This document shows positions 32,791-40,644 of a stretch of 64,000 nt of DNA, piece by piece. Each line of letters starts with the position of its first letter. Position 1 is the first letter of the stretch. The notes beneath the pieces were generated by a model. It saw nothing but the letters and a program-made list of their open reading frames with translations, was not told where the DNA came from and made no database searches. The stretch spans positions 1-64,000 of the forward strand of contig NZ_FQZF01000016.1 in the NCBI RefSeq assembly GCF_900141905.1, read 5' to 3'. A program made the position numbers and the translations under genes. Source of the stretch: Muricoccus roseus. GTDB taxonomy: Bacteria > Pseudomonadota > Alphaproteobacteria > Acetobacterales > Acetobacteraceae.

Positions 32791-34074
32791 TCAGGCGGCG
32801 TGTGGGCGAAGCGCCGCCGCCACCTCGGCCATGAGGGGGCGGGAGGCGGGGTCCGGCGCCGTGCAGGCATCGTGCAGGGCCTGCAGGTCGGCGGGCGGCT
32901 CGCGGCAATGCTCGAGCAGCTCGTCGAGGAGGATGCCCCAGGCACGGGTCTCGACGCGCTGAAGCGCGCGGCCGGCCGTGCCTTCCGGCAGGAAGGAGGC
33001 GGCGCCGAAGTCGCTCAGGACGGCATGGCCCCGCTCCCCGTCCCACAGGGTGTTGTGGGCGTAGAGATCGCCATGGAGCAGGCCGCGGCCGTGGAGATGC
33101 GCCGCGGCCGCGGCGATTCCATGGGCCAGGCGCAGGACGGTTCCGGGCTCCAGGCGCAGCGCGGGATCGTAGACGTCGCGGGTGCAGCTCTCCGGGCCGG
33201 GCGGGGCGGCGAGCACTCGCCAGCCCTCCGGCAGCAGGGGCATGGCCAGCCCTTCCAGCCCCTCGGGATGGCCGGTCAGGCGGCCCAGTGCGCCGGTCAG
33301 GTTGGGATGCTCCCCGGCGGCGAGGCAGGCGGCCATCTCGCGCTCGGGCAGGCCGTCGCTCGTCATGGCGCCCTTGAAGAGCTTGAGGGCCACGGGGCGG
33401 CCCTTCCACAGCGCCCGGTGGACACGGCCCGAGGCCCCCTCCCCCAGCATCACGCCGGATTCGAGGCAGGCCCAGGGAATTGCAGGGGCCGGGGGCGCCG
33501 GGGCCCGGTCCAGCGGATTGCCGGCCCAGGCAAGCCAGGCGAGGCGCGGGAGGTCCGGCAGCCAGGGGGGCAGCTCCTCGAACCGGTTCGCCGAGAGGCG
33601 GAGGAGTTCGAGCGCCGGGGCCTCTTCCAGGCTCGCCGGCAGGCTTCGCAGCCGGTTTCCGGCCAGCATGAGCTTCTGCAGGGCGGGGCGCTGGCCGAGG
33701 GTCGGGGGCAGTTCCCCGATCCGGTTGTCGGTCAGGGTGAGCCAGCGGAGGGCGGGCGGCAGGGATTCGGGCGGGATTTCGCGGAGGCCACAACCGCGGA
33801 AGCCGATCTGGGCCAGGGCGGGCAGGTCGCCCAGCACGGGCGGCAGATGCTCGAAGGGGGTGCCGGAGCAGAAAAGGATGCGGAGGCGGCGCAGCCGGGC
33901 GAAGCCGGGAGGCAGCGTGGCCAGGGCGTTGCGGCCGAGATCCAGCACCTCCAGCGTATCGGCCAGGCCAAGGATTTCAGGCGGAAGTTCCTTGAGGCCC
34001 AGGCCGGAGAGGTCCAGGGCGCGGGCGCCCGTCAGCTCCCCACGGCGCAGGGCCTGGAGGATGGCGGCGGTCAC
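32791..34074 (-). CDS. leucine-rich repeat / protein kinase fusion
   Basis: 427 residues, two domains. Residues 17-190 form about seven leucine-rich repeats of the 23-residue bacterial type (ALDLSGLGLKELPPEI, VLDLGRNALATLPPGF and others). Residues 205-425 form a protein kinase: Gly-rich loop GEGASGRV (211-218), ATP lysine in VALKLF (231), catalytic loop HGDLYAHN (334-341) with Asp336 and Asn341, and DFG at 355-357. All key residues are present, so it should be active. There is no signal or transmembrane helix, so it is cytoplasmic. Ser/Thr or other substrate specificity and the partner bound by the repeats are unknown. Confidence 0.88.
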   Translation of the reverse strand: MTAAILQALRRGELTGARALDLSGLGLKELPPEILGLADTLEVLDLGRNALATLPPGFARLRRLRILFCSGTPFEHLPPVLGDLPALAQIGFRGCGLREIPPESLPPALRWLTLTDNRIGELPPTLGQRPALQKLMLAGNRLRSLPASLEEAPALELLRLSANRFEELPPWLPDLPRLAWLAWAGNPLDRAPAPPAPAIPWACLESGVMLGEGASGRVHRALWKGRPVALKLFKGAMTSDGLPEREMAACLAAGEHPNLTGALGRLTGHPEGLEGLAMPLLPEGWRVLAAPPGPESCTRDVYDPALRLEPGTVLRLAHGIAAAAAHLHGRGLLHGDLYAHNTLWDGERGHAVLSDFGAASFLPEGTAGRALQRVETRAWGILLDELLEHCREPPADLQALHDACTAPDPASRPLMAEVAAALRPHAA

Positions 34075-34144
34075 GCCTGGGGGCCGGGGCGGGTCATGGG
34101 CGGCGGATAGGAGGCGGGGGGCGCGGCGCGCAAGCCCCGCGGGG

Positions 34145-35737
34145 TCAATGCGCCGCCCCGCCCCCTCCCCCCGGCCGGGGTGCCCGCACGAAGATCACCA
34201 GCGGCACCGCGAGGGCGAAGAGGGCGCCGATGACCACCAGCACGTCGTTATAGGCGAGGATCAGCGCTTCCCGCGTGATCATGGCGGAGACACGGGCCAG
34301 GGCGGCGTGGTCGGCGGCCTCGCCGAGGCGGCCGGAGAGTGCGGAGGCCATGCTGTCGATCGTCTGGCTGACACCGGGGCGCGCCCAGTTGGTCGCCTCC
34401 GCCAGGTGCAGGCGGTGGGCGGCCGAGCGGTCGACCACCAGGGTGTTGATCATGGCGAGACCGACGGCGCCGCCGAGATTGCGCATGAGGTTGAACAGGC
34501 CGGCGGCGTTCTTGATCTTGGAGGCGGGCAATGTGCCGAGCGCGACCTGGTTCACCGGCACCATGGCGAACATGGTGCCGATGCCGCGCAGGGAGAGCGG
34601 GAGCCAGAGCTCGGCGAAGGAGGATTGCGCGGTCAGGCGCGAGGTCATCCACATGGCCAAAGCGGTGGTGGCGAGGCCGAAGGCGAGCAGGATGCGGAGA
34701 TCGAGCACGCGCGTGAGCCGGCCGACCACGGGTGCGGCGAGGAACATGGCGAGGCCGGTGACGAACATGGTCTCGCCGATCTGGAGCGAGTTGTAGCCGC
34801 GGATGCGCCCGAGGAAGAGCGGCACGAGATAGACCGCGCCGTAGAGGCCGATGCCGATGAGGAAGGCGAAGACGCTGCCGAAGGCGAAGTTGGCGTTGCC
34901 GAAGGCGCGCAGCTCCACAATCGGCTCCTGCCGTGTGAAGGCGCGCCAGAAGAAGGCGACGGCGCCGAGCGCGCAGATCACGGCGAAGGTCGCGATGGTG
35001 GGGTCGTCGAGCCAGTCCCAGTTCGGGCCTTCCTCCATCACGTATTCCAGGCTGCCGAGGAAGACGGCCATGGCGATGAGGCCCCACCAGTCGAAGCGGC
35101 GGAAGAGGCGCGGGTCGCCCTGATCGATGTCCATCGTGCTCCAGACGACGATCGCGATGAAGATTCCGATGGGGACGTTGATGAGGAAGAGCCAGTGCCA
35201 GGAGAGGCTTTCCGTGAGGTAGCCGCCGAGCGTCGGGCCGATGGTGGGAGCGAGGGTGGCAGTAAGGCCGATGAGGACGGACACGCCCGCGCTGCGCGGC
35301 CCCTTGAAGAGGATGTAGGCCGTGGCGAAGACGGTCGGGATCATCGCGCCACCGAGGAAGCCCTGCATGGCGCGCGCCAGGATCATCACCGGCAGCGAGC
35401 TGGCGGTGGCGCAGAGCAGCGAGAAGACGGTGAAGCCGGCCGCGGAGATGGTGAAGAGAACGCGGGTGGAGAGCAGGCGCGAGAGGAAGCCCGAGAGCGG
35501 GATCATGACGATCTCCGCGATCAGGTAGGAGGTCTGCACCCAGGAGGCCTCGTCCGGGCTGGCGGCGAGGCCGGCCTGGATGTCGCTGATGCTGGCCGAG
35601 ACGATCTGGATGTCCAGGATCGCCATGAACATGCCGAGCACCATCGTAATGAAGCCGAGGAAGTGCTTCGTCGAGACGCCGCCGATCCCGGCCTGGGGGG
35701 CGGCGGGCGCGGCGGGGCCGGCGGTAGTGGCGGACAT
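34145..35737 (-). CDS. DHA2-family (EmrB/QacA) MFS efflux pump
   Basis: Proton-driven multidrug exporter of the inner membrane, 530 residues with about 14 transmembrane helices. Family motifs are LDIQIVSASISDIQ in helix 1, WVQTSYLIAEIVMIPLSGFL in helix 2, ARAMQGFLGGAMIPTVFA and GPTLGGYL in the motif C region. It follows the membrane-fusion gene by 47 bases, so the two form an EmrAB-type tripartite pump with an outer-membrane channel encoded elsewhere. The pair is divergent from a TetR regulator. Confidence 0.94.
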   Translation of the reverse strand: MSATTAGPAAPAAPQAGIGGVSTKHFLGFITMVLGMFMAILDIQIVSASISDIQAGLAASPDEASWVQTSYLIAEIVMIPLSGFLSRLLSTRVLFTISAAGFTVFSLLCATASSLPVMILARAMQGFLGGAMIPTVFATAYILFKGPRSAGVSVLIGLTATLAPTIGPTLGGYLTESLSWHWLFLINVPIGIFIAIVVWSTMDIDQGDPRLFRRFDWWGLIAMAVFLGSLEYVMEEGPNWDWLDDPTIATFAVICALGAVAFFWRAFTRQEPIVELRAFGNANFAFGSVFAFLIGIGLYGAVYLVPLFLGRIRGYNSLQIGETMFVTGLAMFLAAPVVGRLTRVLDLRILLAFGLATTALAMWMTSRLTAQSSFAELWLPLSLRGIGTMFAMVPVNQVALGTLPASKIKNAAGLFNLMRNLGGAVGLAMINTLVVDRSAAHRLHLAEATNWARPGVSQTIDSMASALSGRLGEAADHAALARVSAMITREALILAYNDVLVVIGALFALAVPLVIFVRAPRPGGGGGAAH

Positions 35738-35784
35738 CGGGGACCGGACCTTGGGTGGGGCCTTAGGTGGACCTGGGGCGGGCC

Positions 35785-36933
35785 TCAGCGGCCGCGGATC
35801 ATCGCGGCGGCGGCGCCGAACAGGCTGCGGGGGCCGTGGGGATCGTCGCGCGTATCCACCTCGGCCTCGACTGACAGGCCGGGGCGGAGATGGGCGACGG
35901 CCTGGCCGGGATCGACGGCGATGCGGACCGGCACGCGCTGGACGATCTTGGTGAAGTTGCCGGTCGCGTTCTCCGGCGGCAGCAGGGAGAACTGGGCGCC
36001 GGTGGCGGGGGCGAGGCTCTGGACCACGCCGTGCAGGGTGCCGCCGGCATCGACCGACAGCTCCACCGGCTGGCCCTCGCGGATGCGGCGGAGCTGCGTC
36101 TCCTTGAAGTTCGCGGTGACATAGAGCCGGTCCGCCGTGGGGGAGACAGCGATGAGGTTCTGGCCGGCGCGCACGTGCTGGCCGAGCTGGGCCGCGCGGT
36201 TGCCGGCGATGCCGGCATAGGGGGCGCGGATCACCGTGTGGTCCAGGTCGGATTCGGCCAGCGCCAGCGCGGCCCGGGCGGCGTCGCGGCGCGCGGAGGC
36301 GGAGCGGGACTGGGCTTCCAGGACCGGGATGGCGCCGCGGGCCGATTCGAGCCCGGCCTGGGCCGCGGTGAGGGCGGCTTCGGCCTTGCGGCGGTTCGCC
36401 ACGGTGCGATCCACCGCCTCACGCGTGCCGTAGCCGCCCTGGGCCAGGGTGCCGGCGCGGCCAGCATCCGCCACCGCGCGCACGCGCTCGGCCTCGGCTT
36501 CCGCGATCTGGGCCTCGGCGGAGGCGACCTGGGCGCGGGCCTGGCCGATCTGGGCCGCAAGGGTGCCGATATTCGCCTCGGCCTCGGCCAGTGCCGCGGC
36601 CGCCTGGTCGCGGCGGGCCTGCCAATCCTGGCGGTCCAGCTCGATCAGCGGCTGCCCCGCCTCCACCGGCTGGTTGTCGGCCACGAGGATGCGGACGACG
36701 TCGCCCTCGATCCGGGAGGAGAGGACGGCGATGTCGCCGCCGACATGGGCGTTGTCGGTGGATTCCATGAAGCGGCCGACCTGCCAGTACCAGGTGCCCC
36801 CCGCGGCGCCGCCGGCCAGGACCAGGAGGGCGATGAGGGGCAGGACCCGGCGGAAGCGGGAGCGGCGGGGCTGGGCGGGGGCTGCGCTGGTGCGCGTCTC
36901 GGATTCGGGAATGGCGGAGGTCCGGGCGTTCAT
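35785..36933 (-). CDS. HlyD/EmrA-family membrane fusion protein
   Basis: Periplasmic adaptor of the tripartite pump, 382 residues: a short cytoplasmic tail, one transmembrane helix (RVLPLIALLVLAGGAAGGTWYW), and a biotinyl-lipoyl half-motif (VLVADNQPVEAGQPLIELD). A long Ala-rich coiled-coil hairpin spans about 85-200, and the second lipoyl half and barrel follow (VIRAPYAGIAGNRAAQLGQHV). The gene starts at 36933, seven bases from the first TetR-type operator, so repression by the divergent regulator is likely. Confidence 0.93.
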   Translation of the reverse strand: MNARTSAIPESETRTSAAPAQPRRSRFRRVLPLIALLVLAGGAAGGTWYWQVGRFMESTDNAHVGGDIAVLSSRIEGDVVRILVADNQPVEAGQPLIELDRQDWQARRDQAAAALAEAEANIGTLAAQIGQARAQVASAEAQIAEAEAERVRAVADAGRAGTLAQGGYGTREAVDRTVANRRKAEAALTAAQAGLESARGAIPVLEAQSRSASARRDAARAALALAESDLDHTVIRAPYAGIAGNRAAQLGQHVRAGQNLIAVSPTADRLYVTANFKETQLRRIREGQPVELSVDAGGTLHGVVQSLAPATGAQFSLLPPENATGNFTKIVQRVPVRIAVDPGQAVAHLRPGLSVEAEVDTRDDPHGPRSLFGAAAAMIRGR

Positions 36934-36939
36934 GATTCG

Positions 36940-37012
36940 ACTGAACCGTTCAGTTCAGTCGCTAGATGGGCAAGGTACCGCGAGTTGTCGATGGAAAACT
37001 GGACGGTTCAGT
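36940..37012. promoter_or_regulatory. two TetR-type operators between emrA-like and tetR genes
   Basis: Two 15-base palindromes of the same sequence: ACTGAAC-C-GTTCAGT at 36940-36954 (perfect arms) and ACTGGAC-G-GTTCAGT at 36998-37012 (one mismatch), 58 bases centre to centre. They sit in the divergent promoter region, the typical place for autoregulation by a TetR-family repressor that also controls the pump. The palindromes are seen; the regulator assignment follows from position. Confidence 0.75.
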
Positions 37013-37019
37013 ATCAAAT

Positions 37020-37718
37020 GTGCTGGCACCCCTCCCCCCTCTCTCTCCGGAGTTTCGCACGATCTTGTCCCTTGCCCTCGCCCCTGCCGCAGACCTCTCG
37101 CCCAAGCGCGCCGCCATCCTTTCCGCGGGTGCGCGCCTGTTCATGGGGGTGGGCTATGCCAGCGTCTCCATGGATGCGGTGGCCCGCGAGGCGGGCGTCT
37201 CCAAGGCGACGGTCTATGCGCATTTCTCCGGCAAGGACGCCCTGTTCGCGGCCATCGTCGGGGATCGCTGCGCCGCCATCGCGGCCCAGGCGGAGGAGCT
37301 CGCCTCCCATGCGCCTTCCGCCCACGGCGCGCTGCGGGAGTTGGGGCGACTCTGGATGCGGTTCCTGCTGCACCCGGACAGCATGGCGATCCACAGGACG
37401 GTAATTGCTGAATGCACCCGCTTCCCCGACTTGGCACGGGCCTTCTACGAAGCCGGGCCGGCGCGTGGGCGCGCCTGGCTGATACGCCGAATGATGGAGG
37501 AGCAGCGCCAGGGGCGGTTGCGGGCCGATGCCGATCCGGCTGTGGCGGCCGACCATCTGCTGGGGCTGCTGCGGGGCGAGTTGTACCTGCGGACGGTGCT
37601 GGGTGGCCCCCCGCCGGAGAACGCGGCGATCGATGCCGTGGTGGACCAGGCGGTGGAGGTGTTCCTGCGCGCCTACGGGGCGCCGGCGACGCTTTCCGCG
37701 CCGGAAACCGGCCGGTAG
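37020..37718 (+). CDS. TetR/AcrR-family regulator
   Basis: Likely repressor of the divergent EmrAB-type pump. The DNA-binding domain is clear: SPKRAAILSAGARLFMGVGYASVSMDAVA in pieces, then the recognition helix AGVSKATVYAHFSGKDALF. The C-terminal ligand domain resembles TetR_C_33/AefR-like domains (MRFLLHPDSMAIHRTVIAE). The start is uncertain: ATG at 36966 would place the second operator inside the gene and add residues unlike any TetR N-terminus. GTG at 37020 clears both operators and is used here. TTG at 37065 is another option. Confidence 0.88.
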   Translation: MLAPLPPLSPEFRTILSLALAPAADLSPKRAAILSAGARLFMGVGYASVSMDAVAREAGVSKATVYAHFSGKDALFAAIVGDRCAAIAAQAEELASHAPSAHGALRELGRLWMRFLLHPDSMAIHRTVIAECTRFPDLARAFYEAGPARGRAWLIRRMMEEQRQGRLRADADPAVAADHLLGLLRGELYLRTVLGGPPPENAAIDAVVDQAVEVFLRAYGAPATLSAPETGR

Positions 37719-37865
37719 GCGGGCTGTTCGGCCCCTGTTTCGGCGGGTCTGCCTTGCGTTCCTCCGGGAGCTTTCCGGCCCTTTCCTGAACTCACGAAAA
37801 AAATCGGGCCCCTGGGTCCAGATGGGTCTTGCACCCCGGGGGCGAGGGGGCTATCTGCCCCCCCA

Positions 37866-38010
37866 GACGCAGTACGCACGTGCCTCTGGCCCGCAAGGTT
37901 ACGCAACGACGTCAAGCGTTCTGGCAACCCCCGGGGGCGCAATCCGCCGGGCTCTCACTTTGGTCGCTGGTTCGTTCGACCGTTCGTCAACCTGAGCAGG
38001 GTCGCTCCGC
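37866..38010 (+). ncRNA. candidate leader RNA of the ornithine-type decarboxylase (speF-motif-like)
   Basis: The 335 bases before the decarboxylase hold no credible protein gene but are strongly structured: a G-run/C-run hairpin at about 37845-37864, then CCTCTGGCCCGCAAGGTTACG, and a CCCCCGGGGG palindrome near 37927-37936. Alphaproteobacterial ornithine decarboxylase genes are known to carry a conserved 5' RNA, the speF motif, in this position. Assignment rests on position and structure, not on an alignment. A 58-codon frame (37822-37995) spans the element and ends before the gene; its codon use is unlike neighbouring genes. Boundaries are approximate. Confidence 0.45.
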
Positions 38011-38053
38011 CTGAAGCGGACGCCTTGCCGCCTCGTATGGGGAGGGTGGTGCG

Positions 38054-39184
38054 ATGACCCCGAAGATCGCGCAGTTCCTGGCCGATGTGCAGCCGGCGAC
38101 GCCGTGCCTTGTGCTTGACGTTGATCGCGTCGAGCAGAACTACAGGCGCCTGCAATCCGCCCTGCCGCTGGCCCGTATCTACTACGCCGTGAAGGCGAAT
38201 CCGGCGCCCCAGATCCTGGAGCGGCTGGTGGGCCTCGGCTCCAGCTTCGACGCGGCCTCCTGGGAGGAGGTGTCGGCGGCGCTGGATGCCGGCGCGGCGG
38301 CGGAGCGTATTTCCTACGGCAACACCGTGAAGAAGGAGAGCGCCATCCGTGCCGCCTATGAGCGCGGCGTGCGGATGTTCGCCTTCGACTCCGAGGGTGA
38401 GCTGGAGAAGCTGGCGCGCTCCGCGCCGGGCAGCCGCGTCTATTGCCGCATCCTCGTGGGCAATGACGGCGCCGAGTGGCCGCTGTCGCGCAAGTTCGGC
38501 TGCGAGGTCGAGATGGCGCGCGAGCTGATGGTGAAGGCGGGCGAGATGGGGCTGGACCCCTTCGGCCTCTCCTTCCATGTCGGCAGCCAGCAGACCAACA
38601 CGGCGGCCTATGAGGCGGCGATCGCGAAGGTCGCCATGCTCTTCACCGACCTCAAGGAGGCGGGGGTGAAGGTGCGCATGGTGAACCTGGGCGGCGGCTA
38701 TCCCGTGCGCTACCGCTCGGAGGTGCCGGAGATCGACGCCTTCGGCGATGCCATCATGGGCGCCATGGCGAAGCACTTCGGCAATGCCCTGCCGGACATC
38801 GTAGTGGAGCCCGGGCGCTTCATCGCGGGCGATGCGGCGGTGGTCTCGGCCGAGGTGGTGCTCGTCTCGCGCAAGGCGAAGGACGATCCGGTGCGCTGGG
38901 TATACCTGGACATCGGGCGCTTCGGCGGGCTGGCGGAGACGGAGGGGGAGGCGATTAAGTATGCCTTCCGCACCCCTCACGACGGCACGGAGGAGGGGCC
39001 AGTGACGATCGCGGGGCCGACCTGCGACAGCACCGACACCCTTTATGAGAAGTCGAACTACCGGCTGCCAGCCAAGCTCCAGTCCGGCGACCGGATCGAG
39101 ATCCTGGCGACGGGGGCCTATGTGACCACCTATGCCAGCCAGGCCTTCAACGGCTTCAAGCCGCTGGCCGAGCACTACATCTGA
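38054..39184 (+). CDS. ornithine/lysine decarboxylase (fold-type III)
   Basis: PLP enzyme forming putrescine (or cadaverine) from ornithine (lysine), 376 residues, of the eukaryote-like ODC type common in alphaproteobacteria. PLP lysine is Lys47 in YYAVKANP. FHVGSQ, NLGGGYP and EPGR bind the phosphate, and GPTCDSTDTLY carries the active-site Cys324-Asp325 pair. Diaminopimelate decarboxylase is less likely given the length and CDST context. A candidate leader RNA precedes it and a terminator follows after four bases, so it is a single-gene unit. A polyamine-type importer at 54-58 kb may act on its product. Confidence 0.93.
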   Translation: MTPKIAQFLADVQPATPCLVLDVDRVEQNYRRLQSALPLARIYYAVKANPAPQILERLVGLGSSFDAASWEEVSAALDAGAAAERISYGNTVKKESAIRAAYERGVRMFAFDSEGELEKLARSAPGSRVYCRILVGNDGAEWPLSRKFGCEVEMARELMVKAGEMGLDPFGLSFHVGSQQTNTAAYEAAIAKVAMLFTDLKEAGVKVRMVNLGGGYPVRYRSEVPEIDAFGDAIMGAMAKHFGNALPDIVVEPGRFIAGDAAVVSAEVVLVSRKAKDDPVRWVYLDIGRFGGLAETEGEAIKYAFRTPHDGTEEGPVTIAGPTCDSTDTLYEKSNYRLPAKLQSGDRIEILATGAYVTTYASQAFNGFKPLAEHYI

Positions 39185-39187
39185 CTC

Positions 39188-39214
39188 AAAAGGGGCGCCG
39201 CAAGGCGCCCCTTT
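39188..39214 (+). terminator. intrinsic terminator after the decarboxylase
   Basis: AAAGGGGCGCC / GGCGCCCCTTT, an eleven-base-pair stem with a GCAA loop, followed by TTTCTCTT. It begins four bases after the stop codon. Confidence 0.85.
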
Positions 39215-39336
39215 CTCTTATCGGCGCCTTCATCCCACGCCCGATAGAATCGGTCTTCCCAACGCGACTCAGTATGGATTCTGCTTCCGTACTGATGACG
39301 CGTGGGTAATAATGCGACAAAAGACCGGGGGCTGGC

Positions 39337-39906
39337 GTGGCGGAGTTCTGGGCTGATTGGGGGGCGGCAGCCTATCTGCTGGCCGCGCTCTGGGCCTTCT
39401 TCGAAGGCGAGACCTTCGTGCTGGCCGCCTCGGCGATCGGCGCGATGACGGGGGCGGTCGATCCCTGGATCCTCATGGGCTCGGTCTGGATCGGCTCCTT
39501 CCTTGGGGACCAGACCTGGTTCACGCTGGGGCGGCGCTATGGGCCGCGCATCATGAAGCGCTACCCGAAGGCCGAGGCGAAGATGGCGAGCGCGACCGCC
39601 ATGCTGCTGCAATACGGCACGCTTTTCGTCCTCACCTTCCGGTTCCTCTATGGCATCCGCAACGTGGCGGCCGCGGCCTGCGGGCTGGCGGGCATGGGGC
39701 GGCTGCGCTTCGCGGCCCTGAACTTCATCGCGGCCGGGGTCTGGGCCGGCAGCTTCGTCGCCGCCGGCTGGTATCTGGGCGCGCTGATCGGGCCGGAGCG
39801 GCTTTTCCATGCCATTGCGGGCGGGGCGCTGCTGGTCCTGGCGGTCCTTCTCTTCCGCCGCTTCTATCGTCGCCGTCGTCAGGCCCGGACGGTGCCGGTT
39901 CTCTAG
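39337..39906 (+). CDS. DedA/SNARE-associated family membrane protein
   Basis: 189 residues, four or five hydrophobic helices, inner membrane. DedA motifs are FEGETFVLAASAIGAM, the reentrant segment SFLGDQTWFTLGRRYG, and FRFLYGIRNVAAAACGLAGM. The family contributes to undecaprenyl-phosphate and lipid flipping, membrane energetics and drug tolerance. GTG at 39337 has a G-run upstream. An imperfect palindrome (CAGTATGG / CCGTACTG, 39270-39294) lies 40 bases before it and may be regulatory. Confidence 0.9.
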   Translation: MAEFWADWGAAAYLLAALWAFFEGETFVLAASAIGAMTGAVDPWILMGSVWIGSFLGDQTWFTLGRRYGPRIMKRYPKAEAKMASATAMLLQYGTLFVLTFRFLYGIRNVAAAACGLAGMGRLRFAALNFIAAGVWAGSFVAAGWYLGALIGPERLFHAIAGGALLVLAVLLFRRFYRRRRQARTVPVL

Positions 39907-40093
39907 CCTGTCCGGGCCCCGCGGGCTGCAGCGCCCGCTGGGATCGGCGCCGCCCTTGGGCGGCGCCTCCCCTCCCCGGCTCCCTCCGGGATATCCAACT
40001 CCGCCGATCTTTCCGGCCACTAAGCTGACGGACCGAACGGATTCGTGCTCCTGGCCGATTCCAGCCTTCGTCAATCCGCTCTAGGCTGCGGCC

Positions 40094-40558
40094 ATGGACG
40101 AGATCGACCGTAACATCCTGATCGCCGTGCAGCAGGACGGCGCCGCGGGACTCTCGGAGCTGTCCAAGGTCGCTGGCCTCTCCGTCTCCGCCACGGCGGA
40201 ACGCGTGAAGCGGCTGGAGGAGCGTGGCACCATCCGGGGCTGGCACGCGGCCCTGGACCCGGCAGCGGTGGGATGCGCCCTGCTGGCCTTCGTCATGGTC
40301 GGGCTTCGCCCCGGGCGCGATGACGGCGCCTTCCGCAAGGCAATGCGCCGGGCGGGGGCGGTGCTGGAATGCCACGCCGTGAGCGGCCCCTGGGACTACA
40401 TGCTCAAGCTGCGCCTGCCGGACCTGGCTGCGCTGGAACGCTTTGTGGCGGACGAGATCCGCGGGCAATCCGGCGTGGAGCGGACGGAGGTTGTGGTGGC
40501 CCTTTCCTCGGCGAAGGAAACGATGATCCTTCCCGTGGCAGAGGCCGACGAGGAATAG
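40094..40558 (+). CDS. Lrp/AsnC-family regulator
   Basis: 154 residues. The N-terminal winged helix-turn-helix is complete (MDEIDRNILIAVQQDG, LSELSKVAGLSVSATAERVKRLEE). The C-terminal RAM ligand domain contains VLECHAVSGPWDYMLKLRLPDLAALE. Such regulators sense amino acids. The convergent neighbour is a solute-binding protein for peptides, but there is no shared promoter with it, so the target is unknown. Confidence 0.93.
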   Translation: MDEIDRNILIAVQQDGAAGLSELSKVAGLSVSATAERVKRLEERGTIRGWHAALDPAAVGCALLAFVMVGLRPGRDDGAFRKAMRRAGAVLECHAVSGPWDYMLKLRLPDLAALERFVADEIRGQSGVERTEVVVALSSAKETMILPVAEADEE

Positions 40559-40590
40559 AAAGGGCGGGGCGGCCGGAGCCGCCCCGCCCT
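40559..40590. terminator. intrinsic terminator between convergent genes
   Basis: AGGGCGGGGCGGC / GCCGCCCCGCCCT, a thirteen-base-pair stem with a CGGA loop. On the minus strand it runs into TTTCTATT, so it mainly ends the solute-binding-protein transcript. On the plus strand no T-run follows. Confidence 0.75.
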
Positions 40591-40613
40591 ACTGTCGGCC
40601 TACGGAGGCAGGC

Positions 40614-40637
40614 GGCGCCCCGGTTTTCCGGGGCGCC
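40614..40637. terminator. GC hairpin downstream of the solute-binding protein gene
   Basis: Perfect ten-base-pair stem GGCGCCCCGG / CCGGGGCGCC with a four-base loop, eight bases after the minus-strand gene stop. No T-run, so it may stabilise the 3' end ahead of the terminator at 40559-40590. Confidence 0.45.
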
Positions 40638-40644
40638 GGCCCGG

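Noticed and set aside
33182-36124. A 980-codon plus-strand frame across the kinase and efflux pump genes
   Set aside because: It is antisense to the well-supported LRR-kinase, MFS and HlyD-type genes, is Gly/Arg/Asp-biased and has no motif.
37822-37995. 58-codon frame before the decarboxylase as a real protein gene
   Set aside because: Rare codons, no ribosome site and coincidence with the candidate leader RNA make it weak. It is kept only as part of the leader observation.
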